64,000 nucleotides of DNA from positions 2,976,001-3,040,000 of the forward strand of contig NZ_CP082292.1 of NCBI RefSeq assembly GCF_019880205.1. The letters run 5' to 3'. Position 1 is the first letter of the stretch. Each line of letters opens with the position of its first letter. The notes beneath the pieces are model-generated. The model was not told where the DNA came from. It saw nothing but the letters and a program-made list of their open reading frames with translations, and searched no databases. A program made the position numbers and the translations under genes. This stretch comes from Pantoea alfalfae (GTDB lineage: Bacteria; Pseudomonadota; Gammaproteobacteria; Enterobacterales; Enterobacteriaceae). Shown piece by piece: positions 1 to 8,959 of this stretch.

Positions 1-1
1 G

Positions 2-1693
2 TGGCCCGACTTTTTCCCGCCGCAGGCGCGCCATCTTTATTTCGAAGCCAGCGTGATGATTCTGGGCCTGATCAATCTGGGCCATGCACTGGAGCAGCGG
101 GCGCGTCAGCGATCGTCTAAGGCACTGGAGCGACTGCTTGATCTGACACCGGCCCAGGCGCGGCTGGTCGATCAACAGGGCGACCGACTGATCCCGGTCA
201 GTGACGTCCAGCCCGGCATGACGCTGCGCCTGGTCACCGGCGATCGGGTGCCGGTCGATGGCGAAATCATCACGGGTGAAGCCTGGTTTGATGAAGCGAT
301 GCTCACCGGCGAAGCGGTGCCGCAAAGCAAAAATCCGGGTGTGGCGATCTTTGCCGGAACCCTGGTGCAGGACGGCTCAGTAGAATTTATCGCCCGAGCA
401 ACCGGGAATCACACCACCCTGTCGCGCATTATCCGGCTGGTACGTCAGGCGCAGAGCAGCAAACCCGATGTGGGCCGTCTGGCGGATCGCATCTCCGCCG
501 TTTTTGTCCCGGTGGTGGTATTGATTGCGCTGCTCAGCGGCGCGGTGTGGTATCTGTTCGGCCCGCAGCCGCAGATTGCCTACATGCTGGTGATTGCGAC
601 AACCGTCCTGATTATCGCCTGCCCCTGTGCACTGGGACTGGCGACGCCGATGTCGATTATTGCCGGTGTTGGCCGTGCCGCCGAGCTGGGGGTGCTGGTC
701 CGCGACGCCGATGCGCTGCAGCGCGCCAGCCAGATCGACACCCTGGTGTTTGATAAAACCGGCACCCTGACGGCCGGAAAGCCGCAGGTCAGTGAGGTGC
801 TGGTCTGGGGGAACGCCAGCCGTGAATCGGTATTAGCGACCGCGGCTGCGCTGGAGTTCGCCTCGGGTCATCCGCTGGCAAAAGCGATTGTCGCCGAAGC
901 GAAACTGACTCAGCCAGCGTCGTTAGCGCAATTTCGTACAATACGCGGCAGAGGGGTCAGCGGTAGTCTGGATGGCAGAGCGCTGCTGCTGGGTAACGCT
1001 GCACTGTTGCAGGATAACGGCGTCGATTGCCGGGCGGCAGAAGCAGCGATTATGCGCCTGACACAACAGGGTGCCACCCCGGTGTTGCTGGCTGAACAGG
1101 GTCAGCTCTCCGGGCTGATCGCGCTGCGCGATCAGCTACGTCCTGAAAGCAGTGCAGCCCTTAAGCGACTGCATCAGCAGGGTTATCGCCTGATTATGCT
1201 GACCGGCGACCATGAAGATACCGCACGCGCCATCGCTGCCGAAACCGGCATTGATGAAGTGATTGCAGGCGTATTGCCTGAAGGCAAAGCGGCGGCCATT
1301 GAACAGCTACAGCAGCAGGGTCGTCGCGTCGCGATGGTCGGTGATGGCATCAATGACGCGCCTGCACTGGCGCAGGCCGATGTGGGCATTGCGATGGGTG
1401 GCGGCAGCGATGTGGCGGTAGAAACTGCGGGAATTACGCTGATGCGCGCCGATCTCAACAGCGTGGCAGATGCGTTAGCGCTCTCTTCCGCGACGCTGCG
1501 CAATATCCGGCAGAACCTGTTTGGCGCATTTATCTATAACAGTATCGGTATTCCGGTAGCCGCGGGCGTGCTCTATCCGCTGACCGGCACCCTGCTCAGC
1601 CCGATTGTTGCAGGTGCGGCGATGGCGCTCTCCTCCATTACCGTGGTCAGCAATGCTAACCGCCTGCTGCGTTACCGGCCACCGCGCCAGTAA
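2..1693 (+). CDS. copA: Copper-exporting P1B-type ATPase CopA, C-terminal part (5' end outside window)
   Basis: The reading frame is open from the first bases of the window, so the start and the N-terminal metal-binding domains lie upstream; 563 residues remain of a family of about 830. It pumps Cu(I) across the inner membrane to the periplasm. Visible in order: the actuator motif TGEA near base 310, the membrane copper-site motif CPC at 620-628, the phosphorylation motif DKTGTLT with its Asp codon at 752-754, the HP motif (SGHPLA) near 875 and the hinge GDGINDAPA near 1340, then two C-terminal membrane helices. All catalytic motifs present are intact. The following gene ybaP is in the same direction after about 70 bases, the same neighbourhood as in E. 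coli. The identification as CopA rather than a zinc/lead pump rests on CPC and synteny. Confidence 0.96.
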   Translation, partial: WPDFFPPQARHLYFEASVMILGLINLGHALEQRARQRSSKALERLLDLTPAQARLVDQQGDRLIPVSDVQPGMTLRLVTGDRVPVDGEIITGEAWFDEAMLTGEAVPQSKNPGVAIFAGTLVQDGSVEFIARATGNHTTLSRIIRLVRQAQSSKPDVGRLADRISAVFVPVVVLIALLSGAVWYLFGPQPQIAYMLVIATTVLIIACPCALGLATPMSIIAGVGRAAELGVLVRDADALQRASQIDTLVFDKTGTLTAGKPQVSEVLVWGNASRESVLATAAALEFASGHPLAKAIVAEAKLTQPASLAQFRTIRGRGVSGSLDGRALLLGNAALLQDNGVDCRAAEAAIMRLTQQGATPVLLAEQGQLSGLIALRDQLRPESSAALKRLHQQGYRLIMLTGDHEDTARAIAAETGIDEVIAGVLPEGKAAAIEQLQQQGRRVAMVGDGINDAPALAQADVGIAMGGGSDVAVETAGITLMRADLNSVADALALSSATLRNIRQNLFGAFIYNSIGIPVAAGVLYPLTGTLLSPIVAGAAMALSSITVVSNANRLLRYRPPRQ

Positions 1694-1764
1694 TCGCCGT
1701 TTCAGCGCTGTTTTTAACGCTCTGAAGTCGCTAGCATGGGGTTTTGAATCGCAAAGGACCGGGA

Positions 1765-2568
1765 ATGACAGGCAACATCTGGCGCTCACTGCGCGGCTTT
1801 ATCAGCCAACTTTTTCCCGCCAGTTACCGCTGGCCTGCGATAGATGTCCGGCTTGGCAATCGTCAACTGCATCTGGTGGGCAGTATTCATATGGGAACGC
1901 GCGATATGCAGCCGTTGCCCGCTCGCCTGCTGCATCAGTTGCAGCAGGCTGATGCGCTGATTGTGGAAGCGGATATTACGCAGGGTGGCTCACCCTTCGA
2001 TCACCGAGGCGATCGTCCTGCGCTCTCAGAGCGACTGGAGAGCAGCGCGATGCAAACGCTTACCGCACTGTGTCAGGAGATGAGTCTCACGCTTAGCCTG
2101 CTGGATAACCTGCCCGCCTGGCAGGTGGCGCTGATGTTACAGGCGCAACAGGCACAGAGGCTGGGATTACGGCCTGACTACGGCATTGATTATCAGCTGT
2201 TGCAGGCAGCGAAAGGCCTGAACAAACCCGTGATTGAACTGGAAGGTGCCGATGCGCAGATCGCCCTGCTAACCGCGCTACCGGATGATGGCATGGCGCT
2301 GTTACAGGATACGCTGCTGCACTGGCACACTAATGCACGACTGCTGCAGATGATGGTGAGCTGGTGGCTTGATGCACCGCCACGCCAGCCTGAAATCACG
2401 CTGCCCGCGACGTTCAGTCAGGCGCTGAATGATACGTTGATCGGTCAGCGTAATGCGCAGTGGTGTGACAGGCTGCAGGGGTTAGCGGCGGGAAACTATG
2501 TGGTGGCCGTGGGTGCTTTGCATCTTTACGGCGAAGATAATCTGCCTGAGATGCTGAAGAAGCCCTGA
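1765..2568 (+). CDS. ybaP: TraB/GumN family protein YbaP
   Basis: A 267-residue protein of the TraB/GumN family, whose biochemical role in enterobacteria is not established; the fold is related to the Tiki/TraB metalloprotease-like superfamily. Family motifs are seen: an N-terminal GSIHMG segment, a central ELEG, and a C-terminal VGALHLYGEDNLPEML. The family usually carries conserved His residues in the first and last of these, and both are present here. An in-frame TTG lies at 1744, but AAAGGA at 1752-1758 sits at good distance before the ATG at 1765, so that start is preferred. It follows copA in the same direction, as expected from the E. coli copA-ybaP-ybaK neighbourhood. It has no clear signal peptide. 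Confidence 0.85.
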   Translation: MTGNIWRSLRGFISQLFPASYRWPAIDVRLGNRQLHLVGSIHMGTRDMQPLPARLLHQLQQADALIVEADITQGGSPFDHRGDRPALSERLESSAMQTLTALCQEMSLTLSLLDNLPAWQVALMLQAQQAQRLGLRPDYGIDYQLLQAAKGLNKPVIELEGADAQIALLTALPDDGMALLQDTLLHWHTNARLLQMMVSWWLDAPPRQPEITLPATFSQALNDTLIGQRNAQWCDRLQGLAAGNYVVAVGALHLYGEDNLPEMLKKP

Positions 2569-2578
2569 AAAAAAGAGA

Positions 2579-2596
2579 GCCGATAAGTTTATCGGC
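2579..2596. terminator. Stem-loop after ybaP
   Basis: Perfect 18-base palindrome GCCGATAAGTTTATCGGC eleven bases after the ybaP stop, preceded by A-rich sequence but not followed by a T run. It could be a weak terminator or only an mRNA 3' structure. Confidence 0.4.
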
Positions 2597-2741
2597 CCGT
2601 CAAAGAGGAATTTGTTTATGATTTTGGTTATCGCTCAGCAATCAGATTGCTGGCGCGCGGCCAATTTTACGCAAAGAACAAAATTTCGCCACCTTTTTCC
2701 ATGATTCTGCGTAATAAGATTTTTCTTAGTAAGGAATACGT

Positions 2742-3221
2742 ATGACACCCGCCGTAAAATTACTTGAAAAACAAAAGGTCAGCTTTACGCTGCATCCTTA
2801 TGAACATGACAGTAACGAAACGCATTTTGGTGACGAAGCGGTCCGCAAGCTTAATCTTGATGCGCGCCAGGTCTATAAAACGCTGCTGGTGGCGCTGAAT
2901 GGTGAAGCGAAACAGCTGGCGGTAGCGATTACGCCGGTATCGACGCAGCTCGACCTGAAAAAGGTGGCAAAAGCGCTGGGCGCGAAGAAAGCCGATATGG
3001 CCGATCCGCAGCTGGCACAGCGTGTGACCGGCTATCTGGTGGGCGGTATCAGTCCGCTGGGACAGAAAAAACAGCTGCCCACGGTAATCGATGACTCAGC
3101 CAGCGCGTTTGACGCCATGTTTATCTCTGGCGGCAAACGAGGCCTGGATATTGAACTGGCACCTCAGGATCTTTCACGCCTGCTGGACGCACCGTTTGCG
3201 GATATCGCCCGCCACGACTAA
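2742..3221 (+). CDS. ybaK: Cys-tRNA(Pro)/Cys-tRNA(Cys) deacylase YbaK
   Basis: A 159-residue YbaK/ProX-type editing domain protein of the same length as E. coli YbaK. It hydrolyses cysteine wrongly attached to tRNA(Pro) in trans, protecting proline codons from mistranslation. The family region [20 protein letters not shown] with its conserved Lys near residue 46 is present, followed by the GGISPLGQK loop typical of the editing pocket. AGGAAT lies upstream of the ATG. Its stop codon overlaps the stop codon of the convergent LysR gene by three to four bases, leaving no room for a terminator between them. Confidence 0.95.
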   Translation: MTPAVKLLEKQKVSFTLHPYEHDSNETHFGDEAVRKLNLDARQVYKTLLVALNGEAKQLAVAITPVSTQLDLKKVAKALGAKKADMADPQLAQRVTGYLVGGISPLGQKKQLPTVIDDSASAFDAMFISGGKRGLDIELAPQDLSRLLDAPFADIARHD

Positions 3222-4096
3222 ACACGCGGCTGGGCGCACAGCTGATCGATCATCCAGCGCCCCGCCGGACCGGGCGGCGTTCGTCGTGACCAGACAACTT
3301 CAACGGCGATGTGCTGTGGCCAGCCCGACATCGACAACTCTTTCAGCACGCCATGCCCAAACTGTTTCACCAGCCAGCGTGGCAGAATCGTCCAGCCAAA
3401 TCCCTGCTCCGCCATCTCCAGCAGCAGTAAATAGGTGGGCGCTGACCAGATGCGACCCATGGGCGCGGGTTCATGCGCCTCAACCCAGGTGTTAAGCCGC
3501 AGATGTCGCACGCCTTCCAGTTCGCTTTCGCTCAGGGTATCAGGCTGTGCCAGCGGGTGATCGCGATGTAAAAAGACCGCCATCTGCGCTTCAACCTGCA
3601 GCCGCGCCACTGCGATATCTACCGGCAGATTGGGCTGCGCCCGCACGACGCCCAGATGTACCCGCCCGGCCTGCAGCAGATCAAGGACATCACCATCTTC
3701 AGCAATCATGACTTCCAGTTCAATCTCCGGATAACGCGCATCAAATTGCCTGAGCAGATGTTCATGATGATCGGTTTGCCAGAAATCGGACATGGCAAAA
3801 CTGAGCCGGGGTTCAACGCCCTGCGACAGACGTATCGCCAGCGCATCCAGCCGCTCGCTGGCCGACAGAATCTGCTGAACCTGAGGAACAACGCGACGTC
3901 CCTGCTCGGAGAGGATCGGCTGACGGCCCGTTCGATCAAACAGCGCAAAGCCGAGATCGTCTTCTAAATTAGCCACCGCTGCGCTGATGGTGGACTGACT
4001 TTTACCCAGCGCACGCGCAGCCGCCGAAAAGGAGCCACTCGCCACGGTCTGCATAAAAGCCTCAAGGGATTCCGGGGAGTATCGCATTTTTTCCAT
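3218..4096 (-). CDS. LysR family transcriptional regulator
   Basis: A 292-residue LysR-type regulator: winged helix-turn-helix at about residues 5-65 ([20 protein letters not shown] is the recognition region) followed by the two-lobed inducer-binding domain at about 90-290. It is divergent from the PACE efflux gene with only 80 bases between the starts, the usual arrangement in which a LysR regulator controls its neighbour, so it probably regulates that gene; the inducer is unknown. Two ATGs, at 4096 and 4087, are possible starts and neither has a strong ribosome binding site. The pair is inserted between ybaK and ushA compared with E. coli. Confidence 0.87.
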   Translation of the reverse strand: MEKMRYSPESLEAFMQTVASGSFSAAARALGKSQSTISAAVANLEDDLGFALFDRTGRQPILSEQGRRVVPQVQQILSASERLDALAIRLSQGVEPRLSFAMSDFWQTDHHEHLLRQFDARYPEIELEVMIAEDGDVLDLLQAGRVHLGVVRAQPNLPVDIAVARLQVEAQMAVFLHRDHPLAQPDTLSESELEGVRHLRLNTWVEAHEPAPMGRIWSAPTYLLLLEMAEQGFGWTILPRWLVKQFGHGVLKELSMSGWPQHIAVEVVWSRRTPPGPAGRWMIDQLCAQPRV

Positions 4097-4176
4097 CGCT
4101 TTTTTCGATAGGTGTTCATTTTATCTTAGCATTCTGACATGTGAAAATGCGCCGTATTATTGAAGGAGAACAAAAA

Positions 4177-4608
4177 ATGCGTACCCGCTCACTTAAAGAA
4201 CGTATTCTTCATGCTGTCTGCTTTGAAACACTGGCGATTCTGACCGTTTCGCCGCTGGCGGCATGGGCAATGAATAAACCGCTGTTTCAGATGGGATCGC
4301 TGGCGATTATGCTCTCTACGGCCGCGATGCTATGGAATATGATTTACAACAGCGGGTTTGATCGGATTTATGCGCCAGGCCAGAAACGCGGTCCGGGCGT
4401 GCGTGTGTTACATGCGCTGGGCTTTGAAGGCGGATTTATCCTGATTGGTCTGCCGATCGCCGCCCTGATGCTGGATATCACCCTGTGGGAAGCTTTCCTG
4501 GTTGAAGTGGCCTTTTTCCTCTTCTTCCTGCCCTTCACCATGGCTTACAACTGGGGATGGGACAAACTGCGCGAGCGCTGGATCAGACGTCACCCCTGCC
4601 GGGCATAA
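4177..4608 (+). CDS. PACE family multidrug/biocide efflux transporter
   Basis: A 143-residue inner-membrane protein with four predicted helices made from two tandem bacterial transmembrane pair repeats. The repeats are visible as RILHAVCFETLAIL near residue 9 and RVLHALGFEGGFIL near residue 76, each with the membrane Glu (E17 and E84) typical of the family; E17 corresponds to the functional Glu of Acinetobacter AceI. AceI-like proteins export chlorhexidine, and physiologically short diamines. AAGGAG at 4163-4168 sets the start at 4177 rather than the upstream in-frame GTG at 4141. The divergent LysR gene is the likely regulator. Substrate is inferred from family only. Confidence 0.88.
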   Translation: MRTRSLKERILHAVCFETLAILTVSPLAAWAMNKPLFQMGSLAIMLSTAAMLWNMIYNSGFDRIYAPGQKRGPGVRVLHALGFEGGFILIGLPIAALMLDITLWEAFLVEVAFFLFFLPFTMAYNWGWDKLRERWIRRHPCRA

Positions 4609-4609
4609 G

Positions 4610-4636
4610 AAAAACGGGAGGCGCAAGCGCCTCCCG
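4610..4636 (-). terminator. Rho-independent terminator of ushA
   Basis: Perfect 9-bp stem CGGGAGGCG / CGCCTCCCG with loop CAAG, followed on the minus strand by TTTTTCTT. It lies between the convergent PACE and ushA genes and may stop both. Confidence 0.85.
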
Positions 4637-4642
4637 GTCAGT

Positions 4643-6409
4643 TCAATGCGTGGCGGCTGTTTCGTTCCCCCACGGCCAGATCCACGCCAGAATCATTTTG
4701 GGATAGTTACGCTTCCGCGCTTTCTCTGCTGCCTCATCCCGCGCCCGAATCTGCTCATCGGTAAGATGCACGATCTGCCCTTTCGGCTCATAGTCACTGG
4801 CTTTAACCGGTGAATGCGCCTTGATGAAGTCGCGCAGCACCTGCGCATCCACTGCTCCGCTGTTGACGTACCCGGCATGATTATCCAGACGCGGATAGCC
4901 GTCGCCGCCCGCCGCATTAAAGCTGTTTGTCGCCATGCGATAATGCTGCGTATCTTCAATCGGTTTGCCGTTAATACGGACGTTACTGACATGCTTACCA
5001 TCGGCGGTCAGGCTGATACCGGCAAACTGGGCATAGCCACCTGAGTCAGGCTGAATATTGGCGACCACATCCAGATATTTTTTGACCTCTGCGCCAGTCA
5101 GGCTGACCGAGACCACCTGGTTGCTGAACGGCTGGACCTGTAGCAGGTCACGCCAGCTCAGCTTGCCCGATTTCAGCGAGGTGCGAATACCGCCGCCGCT
5201 CATCACCGCAAAATCGGCTTTAGTATGCGCCATCTGAGCGCGCAGAATCAGCTGGCCGAGATTTGTCTGCTCAAACCGAACCTGCTCTTTTTCACCGCTG
5301 AAGTCGCCGTCAACGCTGCCGACATTCAGGGTCAGCTTCGCCTCTGCCCGCTTCTGAAACGGCATCAGCAGCTTCATCATTGCGGTATTTTTCGGGATCT
5401 CTTCCTGCCAGGTGAGCCAGGTTTCACTGCCATCGGCATTCTTCACCTGATGTTTGAGGTTGACCGGCACCAGCTGATAAGCCTCCAGTGACACTTCTCC
5501 ATTACGGAAGGTGAAGTCGCCACGTCCGACATATTTGCCCCACTTATCGGCCTGCATAATCCAGATGCCGTTCTGCTGATCGGGTTTGCAGGGCTGGCCG
5601 GGCTGATAATTTTTGACGCTGACGTTCTCTTTTTCCATGCAGACCGCATCATGGGAATGCCCACCCACGATCAGATCGATTGTGCCGGCAGGCAGGCTGC
5701 GGGCCAGAGTGACGTCATCGATGCCGTTGCTGCCGTGCTTACCGTCGTCATAGTGGCCAAGGTGGGTCAGCGCAACAATCACGTCCGGCTTCTCCGCGGC
5801 ACGCAGTTCAGCAACCGCCTTCACCGTTTCTGCAATAGGATCGCGGAACTCGGTATCTGTCAGCCCAGCCGGATTGGCCAGTTTTGCGGTATCCGGGGTA
5901 ATTAACCCGACGACTGCGATTTTCAGCCCGAGACGGTTAAATACCGCCCAGGGTTTAAACAGGCGCTGATCGGTGCCTTTCTGATAAACGTTGGCGGCCA
6001 GCAGCGGGAATCGCGCCCACTTCTCCTGCTTGCGCAGAACCGCAATCGGCTTGTCGAACTCATGATTGCCCAGCGCCATCGCGTCATAGCCAATCAGGTT
6101 CATCGCACGAAAATCGGGTTCAGCATCCAGCTCGTCGGACTCCGGCACGCCGGTATTGATATCACCGGCAGAGAGAATCAGTGCGCCGCCGCCTCTGGCC
6201 TGGACATCGTAGCGCAGGGTATCCATCAACGTTTTCTGCGCCGCCAGACCATATTCGCCCTGCGCATTAAACCAGAAGTGGCCATGCTCATCGTTGGTGT
6301 GCAGCAGGCTGAAACGATAGGTGTGATCGGCCTCAGCGGCCTGTGAAAACAGCGGCATCAGGGCCACCAGTAGCGCCACACCTGCTCCTGTCCATTTTGA
6401 TAACAACAC
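4643..6409 (-). CDS. ushA: Periplasmic 5'-nucleotidase / UDP-sugar hydrolase UshA
   Basis: Degrades external UDP-sugars and nucleotides in the periplasm so that nucleosides can be taken up. The 588-residue product has a signal peptide (VALLVALMPLFSQA), an N-terminal metallophosphatase domain with the motif LLHTNDEHGHF, GNHEFD and GGHSHD, and a C-terminal substrate-binding domain ending around TYRMATNSFNAAGGDGYPR-like sequence. The start is a GTG at 6409 with AAGGAG seven bases before it; an in-frame ATG further up at 6472 has no such site. The protein is longer than E. coli UshA (550), mostly because of about 35 charged and then Trp-rich residues after the normal C terminus. The fsr gene that lies between ushA and ybaL in E. 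coli is absent. Confidence 0.95.
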   Translation of the reverse strand: MLLSKWTGAGVALLVALMPLFSQAAEADHTYRFSLLHTNDEHGHFWFNAQGEYGLAAQKTLMDTLRYDVQARGGGALILSAGDINTGVPESDELDAEPDFRAMNLIGYDAMALGNHEFDKPIAVLRKQEKWARFPLLAANVYQKGTDQRLFKPWAVFNRLGLKIAVVGLITPDTAKLANPAGLTDTEFRDPIAETVKAVAELRAAEKPDVIVALTHLGHYDDGKHGSNGIDDVTLARSLPAGTIDLIVGGHSHDAVCMEKENVSVKNYQPGQPCKPDQQNGIWIMQADKWGKYVGRGDFTFRNGEVSLEAYQLVPVNLKHQVKNADGSETWLTWQEEIPKNTAMMKLLMPFQKRAEAKLTLNVGSVDGDFSGEKEQVRFEQTNLGQLILRAQMAHTKADFAVMSGGGIRTSLKSGKLSWRDLLQVQPFSNQVVSVSLTGAEVKKYLDVVANIQPDSGGYAQFAGISLTADGKHVSNVRINGKPIEDTQHYRMATNSFNAAGGDGYPRLDNHAGYVNSGAVDAQVLRDFIKAHSPVKASDYEPKGQIVHLTDEQIRARDEAAEKARKRNYPKMILAWIWPWGNETAATH

Positions 6410-6964
6410 GGTGATTCTCCTTAATTTACTTTCTGGCCCGATTATCTGCCGCTTTGCCCCACTGTGTCGCATATTCCCCCGGCGAACTCAAGGCCAATGC
6501 ACATCTGCGTGCATGCATGAGCTTACGCTTTTTATTTCTGCTCCGTGTTTGCAGAGCAAGCAAGTGGCTCCGGAGTGACACCTATACAACAGCGGGCTCT
6601 CGTTCCAGCCCGGGTCCGGTTTCTCCCGACTGAGCAGAAAGAGGCGATAAAGCGTGTTGTTAACCGATTGTTTACTGCTGCAAAAGTGCCGCTGGCAGGC
6701 TTTACCCCCTCTGCATGCACATTTCTCCCTTATTCGTGCCAGACCGACGTTATTTACTGATGCGAATTTTTATTTATCCGGCCCTGTTTAAAGCGTCAAA
6801 TCAGCCAATATTATGGATAATGGACAAAAACACCCTTTCGATTGTGGTTTTGACTTTTTTTCATGGTTTTTTAAGGTATTCCCGCAAATTGCTCAGCGAA
6901 AGAAGTGATTTTGTTTTAAACTCATTTGTTACAAGCGGATACATTTGTATACAAGGAGACAGGC
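6410..6964. other. Intergenic region between divergent ushA and ybaL
   Basis: About 555 bases that must hold both promoters. The part at 6740-6960 is markedly AT-rich. I see no convincing gene in it; AAGGAG at 6954-6959 belongs to ybaL. Confidence 0.6.
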
Positions 6965-8659
6965 ATGCATCACACCACACCGTTGATCACTACCATTGTC
7001 GGAGCACTGGTTCTGGCATTTCTCCTTGGGATGCTGGCAAACCGCCTGCGTATTTCGCCCCTCGTCGGTTACCTGATGGCAGGCGTGCTGGCGGGTCCTT
7101 TTACGCCCGGCTTTGTCGCAGATACCAATCTGGCCCCTGAACTGGCAGAACTCGGCGTTATCCTGCTGATGTTTGGTGTCGGCCTCCACTTCTCAATGAA
7201 AGATCTCATGTCGGTAAAGTCGATCGCCATTCCCGGTGCCATCGCGCAAATCGCAGTCGCGACGTTACTGGGAATGGGATTGTCATGGACGCTGGGATGG
7301 TCATGGTTGACCGGCCTGGTGTTTGGTCTCTGCCTTTCTACCGCCAGTACCGTGGTGTTACTGCGTGCGTTAGAGGAACGACAGCTGATTGATAGCCAGC
7401 GCGGACAGATAGCCATTGGCTGGCTGATTGTTGAAGATCTGGTGATGGTGCTGACGCTGGTACTGCTGCCCGCCATTGCGGGCATGATGGAACAGGGCAA
7501 CGCCAGCGCCGGACTGCTGGCCTGGGATCTGCTGTGGACCATCGGTAAGGTGGCTGCCTTTATGGTGCTGATGATGGTGGTGGGACGCCGTGCCGTGCCC
7601 TGGATCCTCGCCCGCAGCGCCGCCACCGGCTCACGCGAATTGTTTACGCTGGCGGTGTTAGCGCTGGCATTGGGCATCGCTTTTGGGGCCGTTGAATTCT
7701 TTGATGTTTCGTTTGCATTAGGTGCTTTCTTCGCCGGTATGGTGCTGAATGAGTCGGAACTGAGCCATCGTGCCGCACGGGATACTCTGCCGTTGCGTGA
7801 TGCGTTTGCCGTGCTGTTCTTTGTTTCGGTCGGCATGCTGTTCGACCCGTCGATTCTGGTGACGCAGCCGCTGGCAGTGCTGGGCGCACTGGTGATTATC
7901 GTGGTGGGTAAGTCGGTCGCCGCGTGGCTGCTGGTAACGCTGCTCGGCCATTCGCGTCGTACGGCGCTGACCATTTCGGTCAGCCTGGCACAGATTGGTG
8001 AGTTCGCCTTTATTCTGGCCGGTCTGGGTATCTCGCTGGGCCTGCTGAGTGATGAGGGCCGCAACCTGGTGCTGGCCGCCGCCATCCTGTCGATTATGCT
8101 TAACCCGATTCTGTTTACCCTGCTGGAGCGTTTTCTGGCAAAAACAGAGACGATGGAAGAGCAGACGCTGGAAGAAGCCATTGAAGAAGAGAAGCAGATC
8201 CCGGTGGATTTCTGTAATCACGCCGTGATTGTGGGCTATGGCCGGGTTGGCAGCCTGATTGGTCAGAAGCTTCTTGAGGCTAATGTTCCGCTGGTGGTGG
8301 TTGAAAACTCCCGTACCCGGGTCGAAGCGCTGCGCGAACAGGGCATCAAGGCGGTGCTCGGTAATGCTGCCCGCGCGGATACCATGGAACTGGCACGACT
8401 CGACTGCGCCCGCTGGCTGTTACTGACCATCCCGAATGGCTATGAAGCGGGTGAAGTGGTGACGGCGGCGCGTGAAAAGCATCAGAATATCGAGATTATC
8501 GCCCGTGCCCACTATGACGACGAGGTGGAGTACATCATGGAGCGTGGTGCCACCCGCGTCGTGATGGGTGAGCGTGAGATTGCCAGCAGTATGCTGCAAA
8601 TCCTGCAGGATGAGATGAAGCAGGGCGAAGATTTAAAGCCCTGCGATGTCGTGCGCTGA
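6965..8659 (+). CDS. ybaL: YbaL family potassium:proton antiporter
   Basis: A 564-residue CPA2 cation/proton antiporter. Residues 1-390 form the multi-helix Na/H-exchanger domain; residues about 415-535 are a TrkA-N (RCK) nucleotide-binding domain with the Rossmann motif VIVGYGRVGS. The KefB/KefC/YbaL family moves K+ outward in exchange for protons, usually gated by the cytoplasmic domain. AAGGAG before the ATG at 6965 fixes the start over an upstream ATG at 6926. The gene lies between ushA and gsk as in E. coli, and is convergent with gsk; the gap between them is filled by a structured repeat. Confidence 0.94.
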   Translation: MHHTTPLITTIVGALVLAFLLGMLANRLRISPLVGYLMAGVLAGPFTPGFVADTNLAPELAELGVILLMFGVGLHFSMKDLMSVKSIAIPGAIAQIAVATLLGMGLSWTLGWSWLTGLVFGLCLSTASTVVLLRALEERQLIDSQRGQIAIGWLIVEDLVMVLTLVLLPAIAGMMEQGNASAGLLAWDLLWTIGKVAAFMVLMMVVGRRAVPWILARSAATGSRELFTLAVLALALGIAFGAVEFFDVSFALGAFFAGMVLNESELSHRAARDTLPLRDAFAVLFFVSVGMLFDPSILVTQPLAVLGALVIIVVGKSVAAWLLVTLLGHSRRTALTISVSLAQIGEFAFILAGLGISLGLLSDEGRNLVLAAAILSIMLNPILFTLLERFLAKTETMEEQTLEEAIEEEKQIPVDFCNHAVIVGYGRVGSLIGQKLLEANVPLVVVENSRTRVEALREQGIKAVLGNAARADTMELARLDCARWLLLTIPNGYEAGEVVTAAREKHQNIEIIARAHYDDEVEYIMERGATRVVMGEREIASSMLQILQDEMKQGEDLKPCDVVR

Positions 8660-8697
8660 TTCAGTCTGGCCCGTATAGCTGTGATATCGAAACGGCA

Positions 8698-8880
8698 CAG
8701 GGAACAGGGTCAGATCGGAAAGACGCAAAAGCCGACATCCATGACACGCCTGGCCCGCGCGATTACGCACCTCATCCCTGAGGTGCGCCCGTTACCGGGC
8801 CAGCGCTCTGCGTTGTTCAAAAACGCCTGGCGTTTTTGTCCATGGCGCGGGACGCTCTCCTCTTCTGACCCTGTTCCCTG
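8698..8880 (+). repeat. Structured 183-bp dispersed repeat, copy 1
   Basis: Bounded by perfect 17-bp inverted repeats CAGGGAACAGGGTCAGA at 8698-8714 and 8864-8880. Inside are a 9-bp hairpin CGCACCTCA / TGAGGTGCG (8766-8787), a hairpin CAAAAACGCC / GGCGTTTTTG (8818-8838) and complementary CCCGCGC / GCGCGGG segments that could close a multibranch fold. It lies between convergent ybaL and gsk. The same sequence recurs inverted at 14161-14343 and begins again at 63942. Short open frames across it translate almost identically in both copies, but have no ribosome binding site or coding pattern and are best ignored. Not recognised as ERIC, REP or BOX. Confidence 0.85.
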
Positions 8881-8959
8881 CGCGTTGAGTTAATCCATTG
8901 CTGCCAGATTCACCCTCATTTAAGTTTGCAAACTGTCTGCCGTCCTGTGGCAACCCGCT

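Noticed and set aside
6715..7140. Open frame overlapping the start of ybaL
   Set aside because: No ribosome site, crosses an AT-rich promoter region and the ybaL start; no conserved feature.
7069..8181. 370-residue open frame antisense to ybaL
   Set aside because: Ser/Arg-rich translation typical of an antisense frame; ybaL is a clear gene.
8698..8880. Repeat considered as a CRISPR array or insertion sequence
   Set aside because: No regularly spaced direct repeats and no transposase; the element is a single folded unit with inverted ends. No target duplication could be seen.
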